A DNA stretch of 38,755 bases from Rhodospirillaceae bacterium SYSU D60007. Lineage in GTDB: Bacteria; Pseudomonadota; Alphaproteobacteria; Reyranellales; Reyranellaceae. Made by a program: the position numbers and the translations under genes. Below, piece by piece: positions 24,671-32,467 of this stretch. The stretch's first letter is position 1, and every line of letters starts with the position of its first letter. The stretch lies in NCBI GenBank assembly GCA_003574685.1, contig QOCQ01000034.1, positions 1 to 38,755 of the forward strand, given 5' to 3'. Below the pieces are notes generated by a model, which worked only from the letters and a program-made list of their open reading frames with translations, made no database searches and was not told where the DNA came from.

Positions 24671-25909
24671 CTATGTGTATTTGCGGATGTCGTCCACCAC
24701 CTTGCCGTCGTTTGGCAGGCTGCCGGCGGGCACGAATTCGACCTTGCCCCGCACCTTGCAGACGTTCTGCACGGTTCCCTCGACCGCTTTCGTCAGGTCC
24801 GCGGCAGCATTGCCGGCCAGCTCGGCTTTCAGGGTCATGACGTCCTGCTGGTCCACCCAGTTGACCACCATCCGCAGGCGGCCCAGTTCCGGATGACGCC
24901 GGGCGATCAGCGCGATCTGCTCGGGATCGACGAACATTCCCTTGACCTTGGTGCGCTGGTCGGCGCGGCCCATCCAACCCTTGATGCGCATGTTGGTGCG
25001 ACCGCAGGGGCTCACCCCCGGCAGGACAGCGGAAAGGTCGCCGGTGCCAAAGCGCACCAAGGGATAGGCCTTGCTGAAGGTGGTGACCACGACCTCGCCA
25101 ACCTCGCCCTCGGGGACCGGATCGCCGGTTCCCGGCCGCACGATCTCCACCACGACGCCCTCGTCGACGATCATGCCCTCCAGGGCCTCCGATTCGTAGG
25201 CGATGGTGCCCAGATCGGCCGTCCCGTAGCTCTGGAGGGTCGCAATCCCCCGGTCGCGGAACATCTGGCGCAACGAGGGCGGCAGTGCCTCGGCGCCAAC
25301 GAACGCCTTCTTCAGCGAGGAAACGTCCTTGCCCAGCTCCGCGCCCTTCTCGAGCAGGATCTTGAGGAAGGACGGCGTGCCGACATAGCCCACCGGCCGG
25401 ATCGCCTCGATGGCGTCGAGCTGCAGTTCGGTCTGGCCCACGCCGCCGGGCACCACGACGCAGCCCAACGCCCGGGCGGCTGTCTCCATCATGAGGCCGG
25501 CCGGCGTCAGGTGATACGAATAGGTATTGTGCACGACATCGCCGGCGCGGAAGCCCGCCGCGTACATCGCCCGCGCACCCCGGAAATAGTCCTTTTCGGC
25601 GGTGTCGACCTCGAAGATCGGGCCGGGGGACATGAAGATATGCAGCGCCTGCGAGAGGGGGACAGCCAGCAATCCGCCCATGGGCGGATTCTTCTTCTGC
25701 ACGGCGCCGAGATTGGTTTTGCGCAGCACCGGCAGCTTCGCCAGCGCGGCCCGGCTGGTCACTGCCGCGGGATCCACATCCTTGAGCCAGTCGGCGAAGA
25801 ACGGCGCGTTGGCCCTGGCGTGCGCGATCTGGGCGGGCAGGGCGGCGGCCAGCGCCTGCTCGCGTTCGTCGGCCGAACGGGTCTCCAGCGAATCGTAGTG
25901 CCTGGACAT
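24671..25909 (-). CDS. PaaK-like AMP-dependent acyl-CoA ligase with altered P-loop
   Basis: This is a 412-residue protein of the phenylacetate-CoA ligase family, expected to activate a carboxylic acid to its CoA thioester. Recognisable: ELQLDAIEAIRPVGYVGTPSFL, GAEALPPSLRQMF, the adenine/substrate motif SYGTADLGTIAYES, the hinge PLVRFGTGDLSAVLPG, CGRTNMRIKGWMGRADQRTK, and KVKGMFVDPEQI. The N-terminal phosphate loop SSGTTGKP of PaaK is absent; at its place is FMSPGPIFEVD. This change occurs in a known alphaproteobacterial subgroup whose activity I cannot state. Start at 25909 has GGAGG upstream and matches the conserved opening; an in-frame ATG at 25927 is possible. It lies on the liv strand but is separated from livF by three plus-strand genes. 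Confidence 0.82.
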   Translation of the reverse strand: MSRHYDSLETRSADEREQALAAALPAQIAHARANAPFFADWLKDVDPAAVTSRAALAKLPVLRKTNLGAVQKKNPPMGGLLAVPLSQALHIFMSPGPIFEVDTAEKDYFRGARAMYAAGFRAGDVVHNTYSYHLTPAGLMMETAARALGCVVVPGGVGQTELQLDAIEAIRPVGYVGTPSFLKILLEKGAELGKDVSSLKKAFVGAEALPPSLRQMFRDRGIATLQSYGTADLGTIAYESEALEGMIVDEGVVVEIVRPGTGDPVPEGEVGEVVVTTFSKAYPLVRFGTGDLSAVLPGVSPCGRTNMRIKGWMGRADQRTKVKGMFVDPEQIALIARRHPELGRLRMVVNWVDQQDVMTLKAELAGNAAADLTKAVEGTVQNVCKVRGKVEFVPAGSLPNDGKVVDDIRKYT

Positions 25910-26082
25910 CGCTCGCGCGCCTCCCATGCGCTGGCCTGAGGATCGGTTGGCGCACAGGATTTCAGCAACACCGGCGGCGCGCAAGCCGGGCAACGGCCAT
26001 GTTTGCGTGTCGCTGCCGGAACTTCCCCGGCGCCCCATCGTTGCCACATGCGGACGTTCTTCCCAGGATTGAGGAGCGCGAT

Positions 26083-26454
26083 ATGGCCTTTCGACGGACG
26101 GCCCGTGCCTCGGATGAAATCTCGGCCGAGGTGGCGCGGCTGAAGGAGCAGCTTGCCCAGCTCACGGCCTCCATCGAGGCCTCGGCAAAGTCGGGGGGCG
26201 GCGAGGCCGCGCGGACCGTCGGCGACCGGGCGCGGGAGTTCCTGCGGCACGCCACCGACTTCGTTGACAGCTTCAGCCGGGACGTTCGTGACGTGGCCGC
26301 AGACTCGGCATCGATCGCCGCGGGCCGCATCCGCGATACCGCCTACGAGAGCACAGAGCGGCTGGAGGAGGCGATTCGCCAGCGGCCGCTGACCTCGATG
26401 GCGATCGCCGTCGGCATCGGCTGTCTGTTGTCCATGCTGGTTCACCGCCGCTGA
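26083..26454 (+). CDS. DUF883 (YqjD/ElaB-like) membrane-anchored protein
   Basis: This 123-residue protein is predicted to form long amphipathic helices (EISAEVARLKEQLAQLTASI and VGDRAREFLRHATDFVDSFS), with a single C-terminal membrane anchor SMAIAVGIGCLLSMLVHRR. This layout matches ElaB/YqjD/DUF883 proteins, which in E. coli tether inactive ribosomes to the inner membrane in stationary phase. That role is carried over from the family. The start at 26083 has GAGGAG 6 nt upstream; the open frame to 25999 is leader. It is the first of three closely spaced small membrane-protein genes and is divergent from the PaaK-like gene. Confidence 0.85.
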   Translation: MAFRRTARASDEISAEVARLKEQLAQLTASIEASAKSGGGEAARTVGDRAREFLRHATDFVDSFSRDVRDVAADSASIAAGRIRDTAYESTERLEEAIRQRPLTSMAIAVGIGCLLSMLVHRR

Positions 26455-26467
26455 CGGGCGGCGCGTC

Positions 26468-26731
26468 ATGTTGCCGACGCTGTTGCGCACCGCGGGCCTG
26501 TTCGGCTTTGCGACGGCCGTGGTCGCGGTGCGCCGTACGGTGACGCGTCTGTGCCTTTATGGCGTGGTTGCGGTTCTGGGCGTGGCGGGACTGAGTTTCC
26601 TGACGGCCGCCGCCTATCTCGCCCTGGCGCAGTCGCTGGGAGACATCTACGCCTCGCTGCTGGTCGGCTGCGCCTACCTGTTCGCCGCGCTGGTCGCGCT
26701 GCTGGCGGCGCAGGCGCGGCGCCACTGGTAG
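26468..26731 (+). CDS. Small two-helix membrane protein (YqjE/DUF1469-like)
   Basis: This 87-residue protein has two long hydrophobic segments (about 28-53, LCLYGVVAVLGVAGLSFLTAA, and 60-82, YASLLVGCAYLFAALVALLA) and a basic C-terminus ARRHW. It resembles the YqjE/phage-holin-superfamily-III (DUF1469) proteins that commonly follow a YqjD-type gene. It begins 13 nt after the DUF883 stop, indicating an operon. Its assignment is by layout and gene order, not by strong sequence motifs. Confidence 0.7.
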   Translation: MLPTLLRTAGLFGFATAVVAVRRTVTRLCLYGVVAVLGVAGLSFLTAAAYLALAQSLGDIYASLLVGCAYLFAALVALLAAQARRHW

Positions 26732-26755
26732 CGCCAGGCCTGAAGGAGGCGAATG

Positions 26756-26920
26756 ATGCTGAAATGGGCCCTTATCTTTCTGGTCGTCGCCTTGATCGCG
26801 GCGGTCTTCGGGTTCGGTGGCATTGCGGCGGCAGCCACCGACATCGCCCGAATCCTGTTCATCATCTTCCTGGTGCTGTTCCTGGTCAGCCTGGTGATGG
26901 GCCTTATGCGCCGCGGCTGA
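26756..26920 (+). CDS. DUF1328 family small membrane protein (YtjA-like)
   Basis: This is a 54-residue protein, [20 protein letters not shown] followed by [20 protein letters not shown] and [14 protein letters not shown]. It is a close match to the DUF1328 pattern of two short hydrophobic helices around a GGIAAAA centre. Two tandem ATG codons occur (26753, 26756); the second is better placed 6 nt after AAGGAGG. It lies 24 nt after the YqjE-like gene and ends 16 nt from the convergent livF stop. Function is unknown; the family is often expressed under stress. Confidence 0.85.
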   Translation: MLKWALIFLVVALIAAVFGFGGIAAAATDIARILFIIFLVLFLVSLVMGLMRRG

Positions 26921-26936
26921 CGCCGCGTGTCCTGCG

Positions 26937-27776
26937 CTAGAGCCAGCGTTTGCGGCGGCGGTAGTGCTTGACGTCCCTGAAGCTTCGCCGGCCTTCACCG
27001 GCCATGCCGAGGTAGAACTCCTTGACGTCCTCGTTCTCGCGCAGGGCGGCGGCATCGCCGTCGAGCACCACCCGGCCATTCTCCAGTATGTAGCCATAGT
27101 GCGCGAAGCGCAGGGCCACGTTGGTATTCTGCTCTGCCAGCAGGATCGATACGCCCTGCTCGGCGTTGAGCCGCTGCACGATCTCGAAGATCTCCTCCAC
27201 GAGCTGCGGCGCCAGACCCATCGAGGGCTCGTCCAGCAGGATGGTGCGCGGCCGGCTCATCAGGGCACGGCCGATCGCGGTCATCTGCTGCTCGCCGCCT
27301 GACGTGTAGCCGGCCTGGCTGCCGCGGCGCAGCTTCAACCGCGGAAAATAGTGATAGACCTTCTCGAGGTCTTCGGCGATCTGGCGGCGGTTGTTGCCGT
27401 GAATGAAGGCGCCTGTCAGCAGGTTCTCCTCGACCGAGAGATGACCGAAGCAGTGGCGCCCTTCCATGACCTGGATCACGCCACGCCGCACCAGCTCGTT
27501 GGGCGTGAGCTGGTCTACCCGCTCGCCGCGGTAGACGACGCTGCCCTTGGTCACGTCACCACGTTCGGCGCGCAGCAGGCAGGAGATCGTCTTCAGGGTC
27601 GTTGATTTGCCTGCGCCGTTGGCGCCCAACAGCGCCACGATGCCACGCTCCGGCACCTGCAACGACACGCCCTTCAGCACCAGGATGACGTGGTTGTAGA
27701 TCACCTCGACGTTGTTCACCGACAGGATCGGCGGCGCGGCTTCGAGCGCGGCTGACGTCTGAACTGCAGATGACAT
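26937..27776 (-). CDS. livF: Branched-chain-type ABC transporter ATP-binding protein (LivF)
   Basis: This is the second ATPase of a LivFGHMK-type importer, at the cytoplasmic membrane face. In its 279 residues Walker A GANGAGKST is at 51-59, the Q-loop/regulatory segment QVMEGRHCFGHLSVEENLL at 102-120, the signature TSGGEQQM at 158-165 (Thr replaces the usual Leu), Walker B TILLDEP at 178-184 and the family-typical LLAEQN at 212-217. The DVTKGSVVYRGERVDQLTPN insertion after Walker A is longer than in E. coli LivF and seems typical of a subgroup linked to acyl-CoA ligases. The basic C-terminus (HYRRRKRWL) extends past the usual end. It is downstream of livK, separated by a repeat hairpin. Confidence 0.93.
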   Translation of the reverse strand: MSSAVQTSAALEAAPPILSVNNVEVIYNHVILVLKGVSLQVPERGIVALLGANGAGKSTTLKTISCLLRAERGDVTKGSVVYRGERVDQLTPNELVRRGVIQVMEGRHCFGHLSVEENLLTGAFIHGNNRRQIAEDLEKVYHYFPRLKLRRGSQAGYTSGGEQQMTAIGRALMSRPRTILLDEPSMGLAPQLVEEIFEIVQRLNAEQGVSILLAEQNTNVALRFAHYGYILENGRVVLDGDAAALRENEDVKEFYLGMAGEGRRSFRDVKHYRRRKRWL

Positions 27777-27796
27777 GTGGTGCCCGTCCGTTCACT

Positions 27797-27862
27797 CGTC
27801 ATCCCGAGCATCAGCGAGGGATCTCCCGCGAGGGACGTCCCTCGCTGCGCTCGGGAATGACG
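27797..27862. repeat. Palindromic repeat hairpin between livK and livF
   Basis: Arms at 27797-27821 (CGTCATCCCGAGC...GCGAGGGA) and 27838-27862 (TCCCTCGCTGCGCTCGGGAA...) are inverted, nearly perfect complements, with a loop containing CTCCCGCGAGGGACG. The sequence belongs to the widespread TCATCCCGAGC-type bacterial repeat. Its position, just after livK and before livF, would put a very stable hairpin in the mRNA. Confidence 0.8.
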
Positions 27863-27872
27863 TTCCCTTTAG

Positions 27873-29198
27873 TCAGCTCTCCTTGGAGCAGTCGCGCGGG
27901 GTGATCTTCTTCTCCTCGGCGTACTTCTTCGCCGCGGCCTCGACCATCGGCTTGAGCACCTTGTCGTCCGCCTCGTACCAGTCGGACACCACCTTCCACT
28001 GCTTGCCGTCCCACTGCTGGATGCGGCCGGCGCGGCTGCCCTCATGGTCGCTGCAGGTCACCTTGATGGGACGGATCATGCCATCGAAGCCCAGCCGCTT
28101 GATGTCCTCGGCCGAGAGCGCGAGATGCTCCAGCCCCCAGCGTGTCTGCTCGCCGGTCATGGGCTTGTTGCCGAACTTCTTCTGCGCGGTGCGTATCGCC
28201 TCGACGCCGAGCATGGCGTTGATCATGCCGCGGTTGTAGAGCACCTCGCCGACCTCGTCCCACTTGGTTGCGCCCTTGCCCTTGTCGTAGACAAACTTCT
28301 TGATGTCGTTATGGACGGCGAACTGGCCGGCGCCATGCTGCAGCATGACGGCGTTGTAGCCCTTGGCGCCATCCTCGGCGGGCCTGACATCGGGTTCAGC
28401 GCCCGACCACCAGACGCCATACATCTTCTCGCGCGGGAAGCCGACAGCCGCGGCTTCCTTGATCGAGGTCGAGTTCATCACGCCCCAGCCCCACAGCAGC
28501 ACGTAGTTCGGCCGGCTCTGGCGGATCTGCAGCCATGTCGCCTTCTGCTCGACGCCGGGATGCGTCACGGGCAGCGGCGTGAACTCGAAGCCGTGCATCT
28601 CGGCCCGCTTGGTCAGCAGGGCGATCGGCTCCTTGCCATAGGGCGAGTCGTGATAGACCAGCACGATCTTCTTGCCCTTCAGCTTGTCCCAGCCGCCTTC
28701 CTGCTTGGCGATGTGCTGCATGATGATGTCGGCCGCCGACCAGTAGGTGCCCAGCAGCGGAAAGTTCCAGGTGAAGACGCTGCCGTCGCGCGATTCGGAG
28801 CGGCCGTAGCCCATCGAGATCACCGGGATCTTGTCGATCGGCGCCTTCTCCGTCAGCGCAAAGGTGATGCCGGTCGACAGCGGGTTCACGAACGGCGCGC
28901 CGGTCGACCCCTTGCCCTTCAGGCGTTCGTAACATTCGACGCCGCGGTCGGTGGCGTAGGCGGTATCGCACTCCTCGTAGGCGATCTTCACGCCGTTGAT
29001 GCCGCCATCGCGTTCGTTGACCAGGTTGTAGTAGTCGGCCACGCCGTTGGCCCATGGAATGCCGTTCGGCGCGTAGGCGCCGGTGCGGTACACCAGGCCG
29101 GGGATGAACTGCTCGTTTTGCGCGCTGGCGGGTCCAGCGGCGGCGAGTCCGCCGGCCGCCAGCGCCGCGCCGATGATCGCTACGTTACCCCATCTCAT
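27873..29198 (-). CDS. livK: LivK-type periplasmic substrate-binding protein
   Basis: This 441-residue receptor belongs to the liv importer. The signal peptide is MRWGNVAIIGAALAAGGLAA...ASAQ (about 1-27). The mature protein begins LVYRTGAYAPNGIPWANGVA; YEECDTAYATDRGVECYERL and PFVNPLSTGITFALTEKAPI form the first-lobe ligand region, and KKIVLVYHDSPYGKEPI starts the second lobe. It is longer than LivK of E. coli (about 345 mature residues), and the conserved alpha-amino-acid contacts of true LivK are not obvious. This branch often accompanies acyl-CoA ligases, so the ligand may be a carboxylate rather than leucine. A strong AAAGGAGGG ribosome site decides the start at 29198. Neighbours: livM upstream (76-nt gap), repeat hairpin and livF downstream. 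Confidence 0.9.
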   Translation of the reverse strand: MRWGNVAIIGAALAAGGLAAAGPASAQNEQFIPGLVYRTGAYAPNGIPWANGVADYYNLVNERDGGINGVKIAYEECDTAYATDRGVECYERLKGKGSTGAPFVNPLSTGITFALTEKAPIDKIPVISMGYGRSESRDGSVFTWNFPLLGTYWSAADIIMQHIAKQEGGWDKLKGKKIVLVYHDSPYGKEPIALLTKRAEMHGFEFTPLPVTHPGVEQKATWLQIRQSRPNYVLLWGWGVMNSTSIKEAAAVGFPREKMYGVWWSGAEPDVRPAEDGAKGYNAVMLQHGAGQFAVHNDIKKFVYDKGKGATKWDEVGEVLYNRGMINAMLGVEAIRTAQKKFGNKPMTGEQTRWGLEHLALSAEDIKRLGFDGMIRPIKVTCSDHEGSRAGRIQQWDGKQWKVVSDWYEADDKVLKPMVEAAAKKYAEEKKITPRDCSKES

Positions 29199-29274
29199 GT
29201 GTCCCTCCTTTGTACGACGGCGGGGCCGTCCTTGCCGCACGGTAATGCGCTCCGCTGATGCCCGCCAGTCACGA

Positions 29275-30345
29275 TCAGTGCGGGAAAGGCCATAGCCGCA
29301 GCTTCTCCTTGGCAATCGCCCACAGGCGCGCGAGGCCATGCGGTTCGACGATCAGGAAGAACACGATCATGGCGCCGAAGATCACGAACTCCAGGTGGCT
29401 GATCAGAGCAGTCGACATGGAGATGCCCAGCCAGCCGGGGAGCTGGTTGAGGATGATCGGCGTCAGCACGATGAAGGCGGCGCCCAGGAAGCTGCCCAGG
29501 ATCGAGCCCAGACCGCCGATGATCACCATGAACAGGATGGCGAACGAGCGGTTGATATCGAAGGCCAGCGGCTCCCAGGCACCCAGCCGCAGGAAGCCGT
29601 ACATGGCGCCGGCGATGCCGACATAGAAGGAGCTGACGGCGAAGGCCAGCAGCTTGGTGCGCAGCGGCCGGAAGCCGATGATCTCGGCGGCGATATCCAT
29701 GTCGCGGATGGCCATCCACGACCGGCCGATATGGCCGCGCACCAGGTTCTTGGCCACCAGCGTCAGGACTGCGACGATGGCGAGGATCAGCACGTAGCGC
29801 GCCACCGGCGTATCGATGTCGATGCCGAAGGCGCTCAGGTTGCCAACGGCGACCGAACCCGATGGCGTGTAGTTGGTGAGCCACTTCACGCGCGCGAACA
29901 CCCAGTCGAGGAAGAACTGGGCGGCCAGCGTCGCGACCGCGAGATAGAACCCCTTGATGCGCAGCGAGGGCAGGCCGAACAGGATGCCGACGCCCGCCGC
30001 CATCAGCCCGCCGAACAGGAAGACGATGACGAGATCGTTCACCGCCGGCACCCGCAGCCAGAGATTGTAGGCAGCGTAGGCGCCCACCGCCATGAAACCG
30101 CCGGTGCCCAGCGATACCTGGCCGCAATAGCCCACCAGGATGTTGAGCCCGACGGCGGCCAGCGAGAAGATGAGGAAGGGGATCAGGATCTCGGTGTAGA
30201 GATACTCGCTCATCCCGAGGGCCGGCGGCGCCAGGAAGGCGATGGCGATCAGCGCCAGCACGAAGATCCGGTCCTGGAGAATCGGGAAGATCGCCTGGTC
30301 GGCGTCGTAGCTGGTCTTGAACTGGCCGGCCTCGCGGTACAGCAC
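29275..30345 (-). CDS. livM: Branched-chain-type ABC transporter permease (LivM)
   Basis: This 356-residue inner-membrane permease has about ten hydrophobic segments. The LivM core YCGQVSLGTGGFMAVGAYAAY is followed by GLPSLRIKGFYLAVATLAAQ, VRGHIGRSWMAIRDMDIAAE (the loop that contacts the ATPase) and FMVIIGGLGSILGSFLGAA. I chose the GTG at 30345 because it has GGGGAG 8 nt upstream and begins (V)LYREAGQFKTSYDADQAIF, the usual start of this LivM subgroup. The frame stays open to 30693, but that portion lies antiparallel in livH reading frames and is not LivM-like. It begins 17 nt after the livH stop. Confidence 0.92.
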   Translation of the reverse strand: MLYREAGQFKTSYDADQAIFPILQDRIFVLALIAIAFLAPPALGMSEYLYTEILIPFLIFSLAAVGLNILVGYCGQVSLGTGGFMAVGAYAAYNLWLRVPAVNDLVIVFLFGGLMAAGVGILFGLPSLRIKGFYLAVATLAAQFFLDWVFARVKWLTNYTPSGSVAVGNLSAFGIDIDTPVARYVLILAIVAVLTLVAKNLVRGHIGRSWMAIRDMDIAAEIIGFRPLRTKLLAFAVSSFYVGIAGAMYGFLRLGAWEPLAFDINRSFAILFMVIIGGLGSILGSFLGAAFIVLTPIILNQLPGWLGISMSTALISHLEFVIFGAMIVFFLIVEPHGLARLWAIAKEKLRLWPFPH

Positions 30346-30362
30346 GATGTATTCTCCCCGGC

Positions 30363-31481
30363 TCAGACGCGCTCGATGATGCGTTCGCCGAACAGGCCCT
30401 GCGGCCGGAACAGTAGGAACAGCAGCGCCAGCATGTAAGCGAACCAGTTCTCGATGCCGCCGCCGGCCAGATCGAAGGCTCGCACCAGGATCGGGGCGAG
30501 GAACACTTCGGACAGCTTCTCGCCGGCGCCGATGATCAGGCCACCGATGATCGCGCCGGGGACCGAGGTGAAGCCGCCGAGGATCAGCACCGGCAGGGCC
30601 TTGAGCGCGATCAGCGAGATGGAGAACTGCACACCAAGCTTGGCGCCCCAGATCATGCCGGCGACCAGCGCCACCAGGCCCGACACCGTCCACACCACCA
30701 GCCAGATCTGGTTAAGCGGAATGCCTACCGACTGGGCGGCGGCGTGGTCGTCGGCGACGGCGCGCAGGGCGCGGCCGGTCCGTGTCTTCTGGAAGAAGAT
30801 CGCGAGCCCGATCACCAGCGCGCCGGCGATGCCGGCGGCCACCAGATCCGCCGGCTCGACCAGCAGGCCGCCCTGGAAGACGCTCTCCAGCAGGAAGATC
30901 GGATTCTTCGGCAGGCCGAGATCGACCTTGTAGATATCGCTGCCCCAGATCGTCTGGCCGGCGCCGTCGATGAAATAGGCGATGCCCAGCGTCGCCATGA
31001 ACAGGATGATGCCTTCCTGGTTCACCAGGTGGCGCAGCACCAGCCGCTCGATGCCGTAGGCCAGCGCCACCATGATCAGGCCGGTCGCGGGCAGCGCCAG
31101 CCACATCGGCCAGCCCTTCGTACCCGCAACGGCCGCCAGCACGCCGCCCAGCACGGCGCAGGACAGGCCGACCGCCACCTGCAGGCGGCCAGCGGGCGGC
31201 TTGGCCTCACGCGCGGCCCGCGCGCGGTGCCAGCCGTACAGGGCCAGCAGCCCCACCGTGCCGGCGACGACCGCGCCGGCGCCGATCATCGAGACGGCAG
31301 GCACGTCCTTGGCCTGCGTAAGCTGCGCCAGCGTCAGCGCCGCGAACAGCACCATCGCACCCTGGGCGAAGTTGAACACGCCCGAGGCCTTGAAGATCAG
31401 CACGAAGCCCAGCGCCACCAGCGAATAAAGCACGCCCGTCAGCAGCCCGCCGATGGTGACTTCAAGGATGGGACCCAGCAT
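30363..31481 (-). CDS. livH: Branched-chain-type ABC transporter permease (LivH)
   Basis: This 372-residue inner-membrane permease is the partner of LivM. Family landmarks are GVLYSLVALGFVLIFKASGVFNFAQGAMV near 15-43, RLVLRHLVNQEGIILFMATLG in the middle, RALRAVADDHAAAQSVGIPLN (ATPase-contact loop), and ALPVLILGGFTSVPGAIIGGLIIG near the end. A cytoplasmic insertion around HRARAAREAKPPAGRLQ makes it longer than E. coli LivH (308). The start at 31481 (MLGPILEVTIGG) is chosen because the upstream open frame to 31661 merely translates the palindromic repeat at 31502-31642. Confidence 0.92.
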   Translation of the reverse strand: MLGPILEVTIGGLLTGVLYSLVALGFVLIFKASGVFNFAQGAMVLFAALTLAQLTQAKDVPAVSMIGAGAVVAGTVGLLALYGWHRARAAREAKPPAGRLQVAVGLSCAVLGGVLAAVAGTKGWPMWLALPATGLIMVALAYGIERLVLRHLVNQEGIILFMATLGIAYFIDGAGQTIWGSDIYKVDLGLPKNPIFLLESVFQGGLLVEPADLVAAGIAGALVIGLAIFFQKTRTGRALRAVADDHAAAQSVGIPLNQIWLVVWTVSGLVALVAGMIWGAKLGVQFSISLIALKALPVLILGGFTSVPGAIIGGLIIGAGEKLSEVFLAPILVRAFDLAGGGIENWFAYMLALLFLLFRPQGLFGERIIERV

Positions 31482-31501
31482 CGTTACCGCGCCCGGAAGA
31501 T

Positions 31502-31642
31502 TCCTTCCCCCGGAGGGGGAAGGTGCGCCGAAGGGGCGGAAGGGGGATGGCGCCACAAGGAAAGGGTCAAAGGCGAGACACCGGAGGTGTTGCACGATCC
31601 CCCTTCCGGCGCTGCGCGCCACCTTCCCCCTCCGGGGGAAGG
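31502..31642. repeat. Palindromic repeat, copy 2 (between livG and livH)
   Basis: Same element as at 341-466: outer self-complementary blocks with CTTCCCCC and GGGGGAAG, inner GGAAGGGGGAT/ATCCCCCTTCC arms, and a core with GCCACAAG and GTGTTGCAC in the same orientation. The inner tips are exchanged, however: here the GCCGAAGGGGC tip is on the left and the GGCGCTGCGCGCC tip on the right. It fills nearly the whole livG-livH gap and would form a large hairpin in the liv transcript. The 15-bp-longer size comes from the core. Confidence 0.85.
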
Positions 31643-31671
31643 TCGTCTGGCGGAGGTGCAACTAACGAACA

Positions 31672-32463
31672 TCAGTGGCTGGTCCCGAGATAGGCGGCGA
31701 TGACGTCGGGGTTGGCCTTCACCACGTCCGGCGTGCCGTCGCCGATCTTCTTGCCGTAGTCGAGCACCACGACGCGGTCGGAGATGTCCATCACGACGCC
31801 CATGTCATGCTCGATCAGGCAGATCGTGGTGCCGAACTGCTCATTCACGTCGAGCACGAAGCGGCACATGTCCTGCTTCTCCTCGAGGTTCATGCCGGCC
31901 ATCGGCTCGTCCAGCAGCAGCAGGTCGGGTTCGGCGGCCAGCGCCCTGCCCAGTTCGACCCGCTTCTGCAGGCCATAGGGCAGCCGGCCGACCGGCACCT
32001 TGCGGATGTGCTGGATCTCGAGGAAGTCGATGATGCGCTCGACGAAGGCGCGATGCTCGACCTCCTCGCGCCGCGCAGGACCCCAGTGCAGGGCCTGCGC
32101 CAGGAGACCGGTCTTCATGCGCAGGTTGCGCCCGGTCATGATGTTGTCGAGCGTCGACATGCCCTTGAACAGGGCGATGTTCTGGAAGGTGCGGGCAATG
32201 CCCTGCTCGGCCGCTTCGTGCGGGCGCATCTGCCGGCGGGTGACGCCCTTGTAGGTGATACGTCCCTCCTGCGGGTGATAGAAGCCGTTGATGCAGTTCA
32301 GCATCGACGACTTGCCCGCGCCGTTGGGGCCGATGATGGCGCGGATCTCGCCCTTGCGGATATCGAAGCTGATGTCGGTGAGCGCCTTCACGCCGCCGAA
32401 GCTCAGCGAGATGTTCTCGACCGACAGCAGGACGTCCGTACCGGCGTGCGAGGCGCGGGCCAT
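31672..32463 (-). CDS. livG: Branched-chain-type ABC transporter ATP-binding protein (LivG)
   Basis: This 263-residue ATPase is the partner of LivF. Walker A GPNGAGKSS is at 45-53, the Q-loop RTFQNIALFKGMS at 91-103, a signature LPYGLQKR at 161-168 (LivG-type, not LSGGQ), Walker B LLLLDEP at 181-187, and the H-loop in LIEHDMGVVMDISDRVVVLDYG. The last ~20 residues form the usual LivG C-terminal tail (DVVKANPDVIAAYLG). The start at 32463 is 4 nt after the stop of the acyl-CoA synthetase gene, so transport and activation genes share a transcript. The reading frame is open a little further upstream (32493), inside the synthetase gene. Confidence 0.93.
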   Translation of the reverse strand: MARASHAGTDVLLSVENISLSFGGVKALTDISFDIRKGEIRAIIGPNGAGKSSMLNCINGFYHPQEGRITYKGVTRRQMRPHEAAEQGIARTFQNIALFKGMSTLDNIMTGRNLRMKTGLLAQALHWGPARREEVEHRAFVERIIDFLEIQHIRKVPVGRLPYGLQKRVELGRALAAEPDLLLLDEPMAGMNLEEKQDMCRFVLDVNEQFGTTICLIEHDMGVVMDISDRVVVLDYGKKIGDGTPDVVKANPDVIAAYLGTSH

Positions 32464-32467
32464 CGCC

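Noticed and set aside
23678-25939. A 753-codon open frame on the plus strand
   Set aside because: It is antisense to the exported methyltransferase and the PaaK-like ligase, both of which have intact family motifs; no recognisable protein is encoded.
24150-25955. A 601-codon minus-strand frame bridging the methyltransferase and PaaK-like genes
   Set aside because: It is an out-of-frame shadow: Arg/Gly/Pro-rich, crosses an intergenic gap and has no motif.
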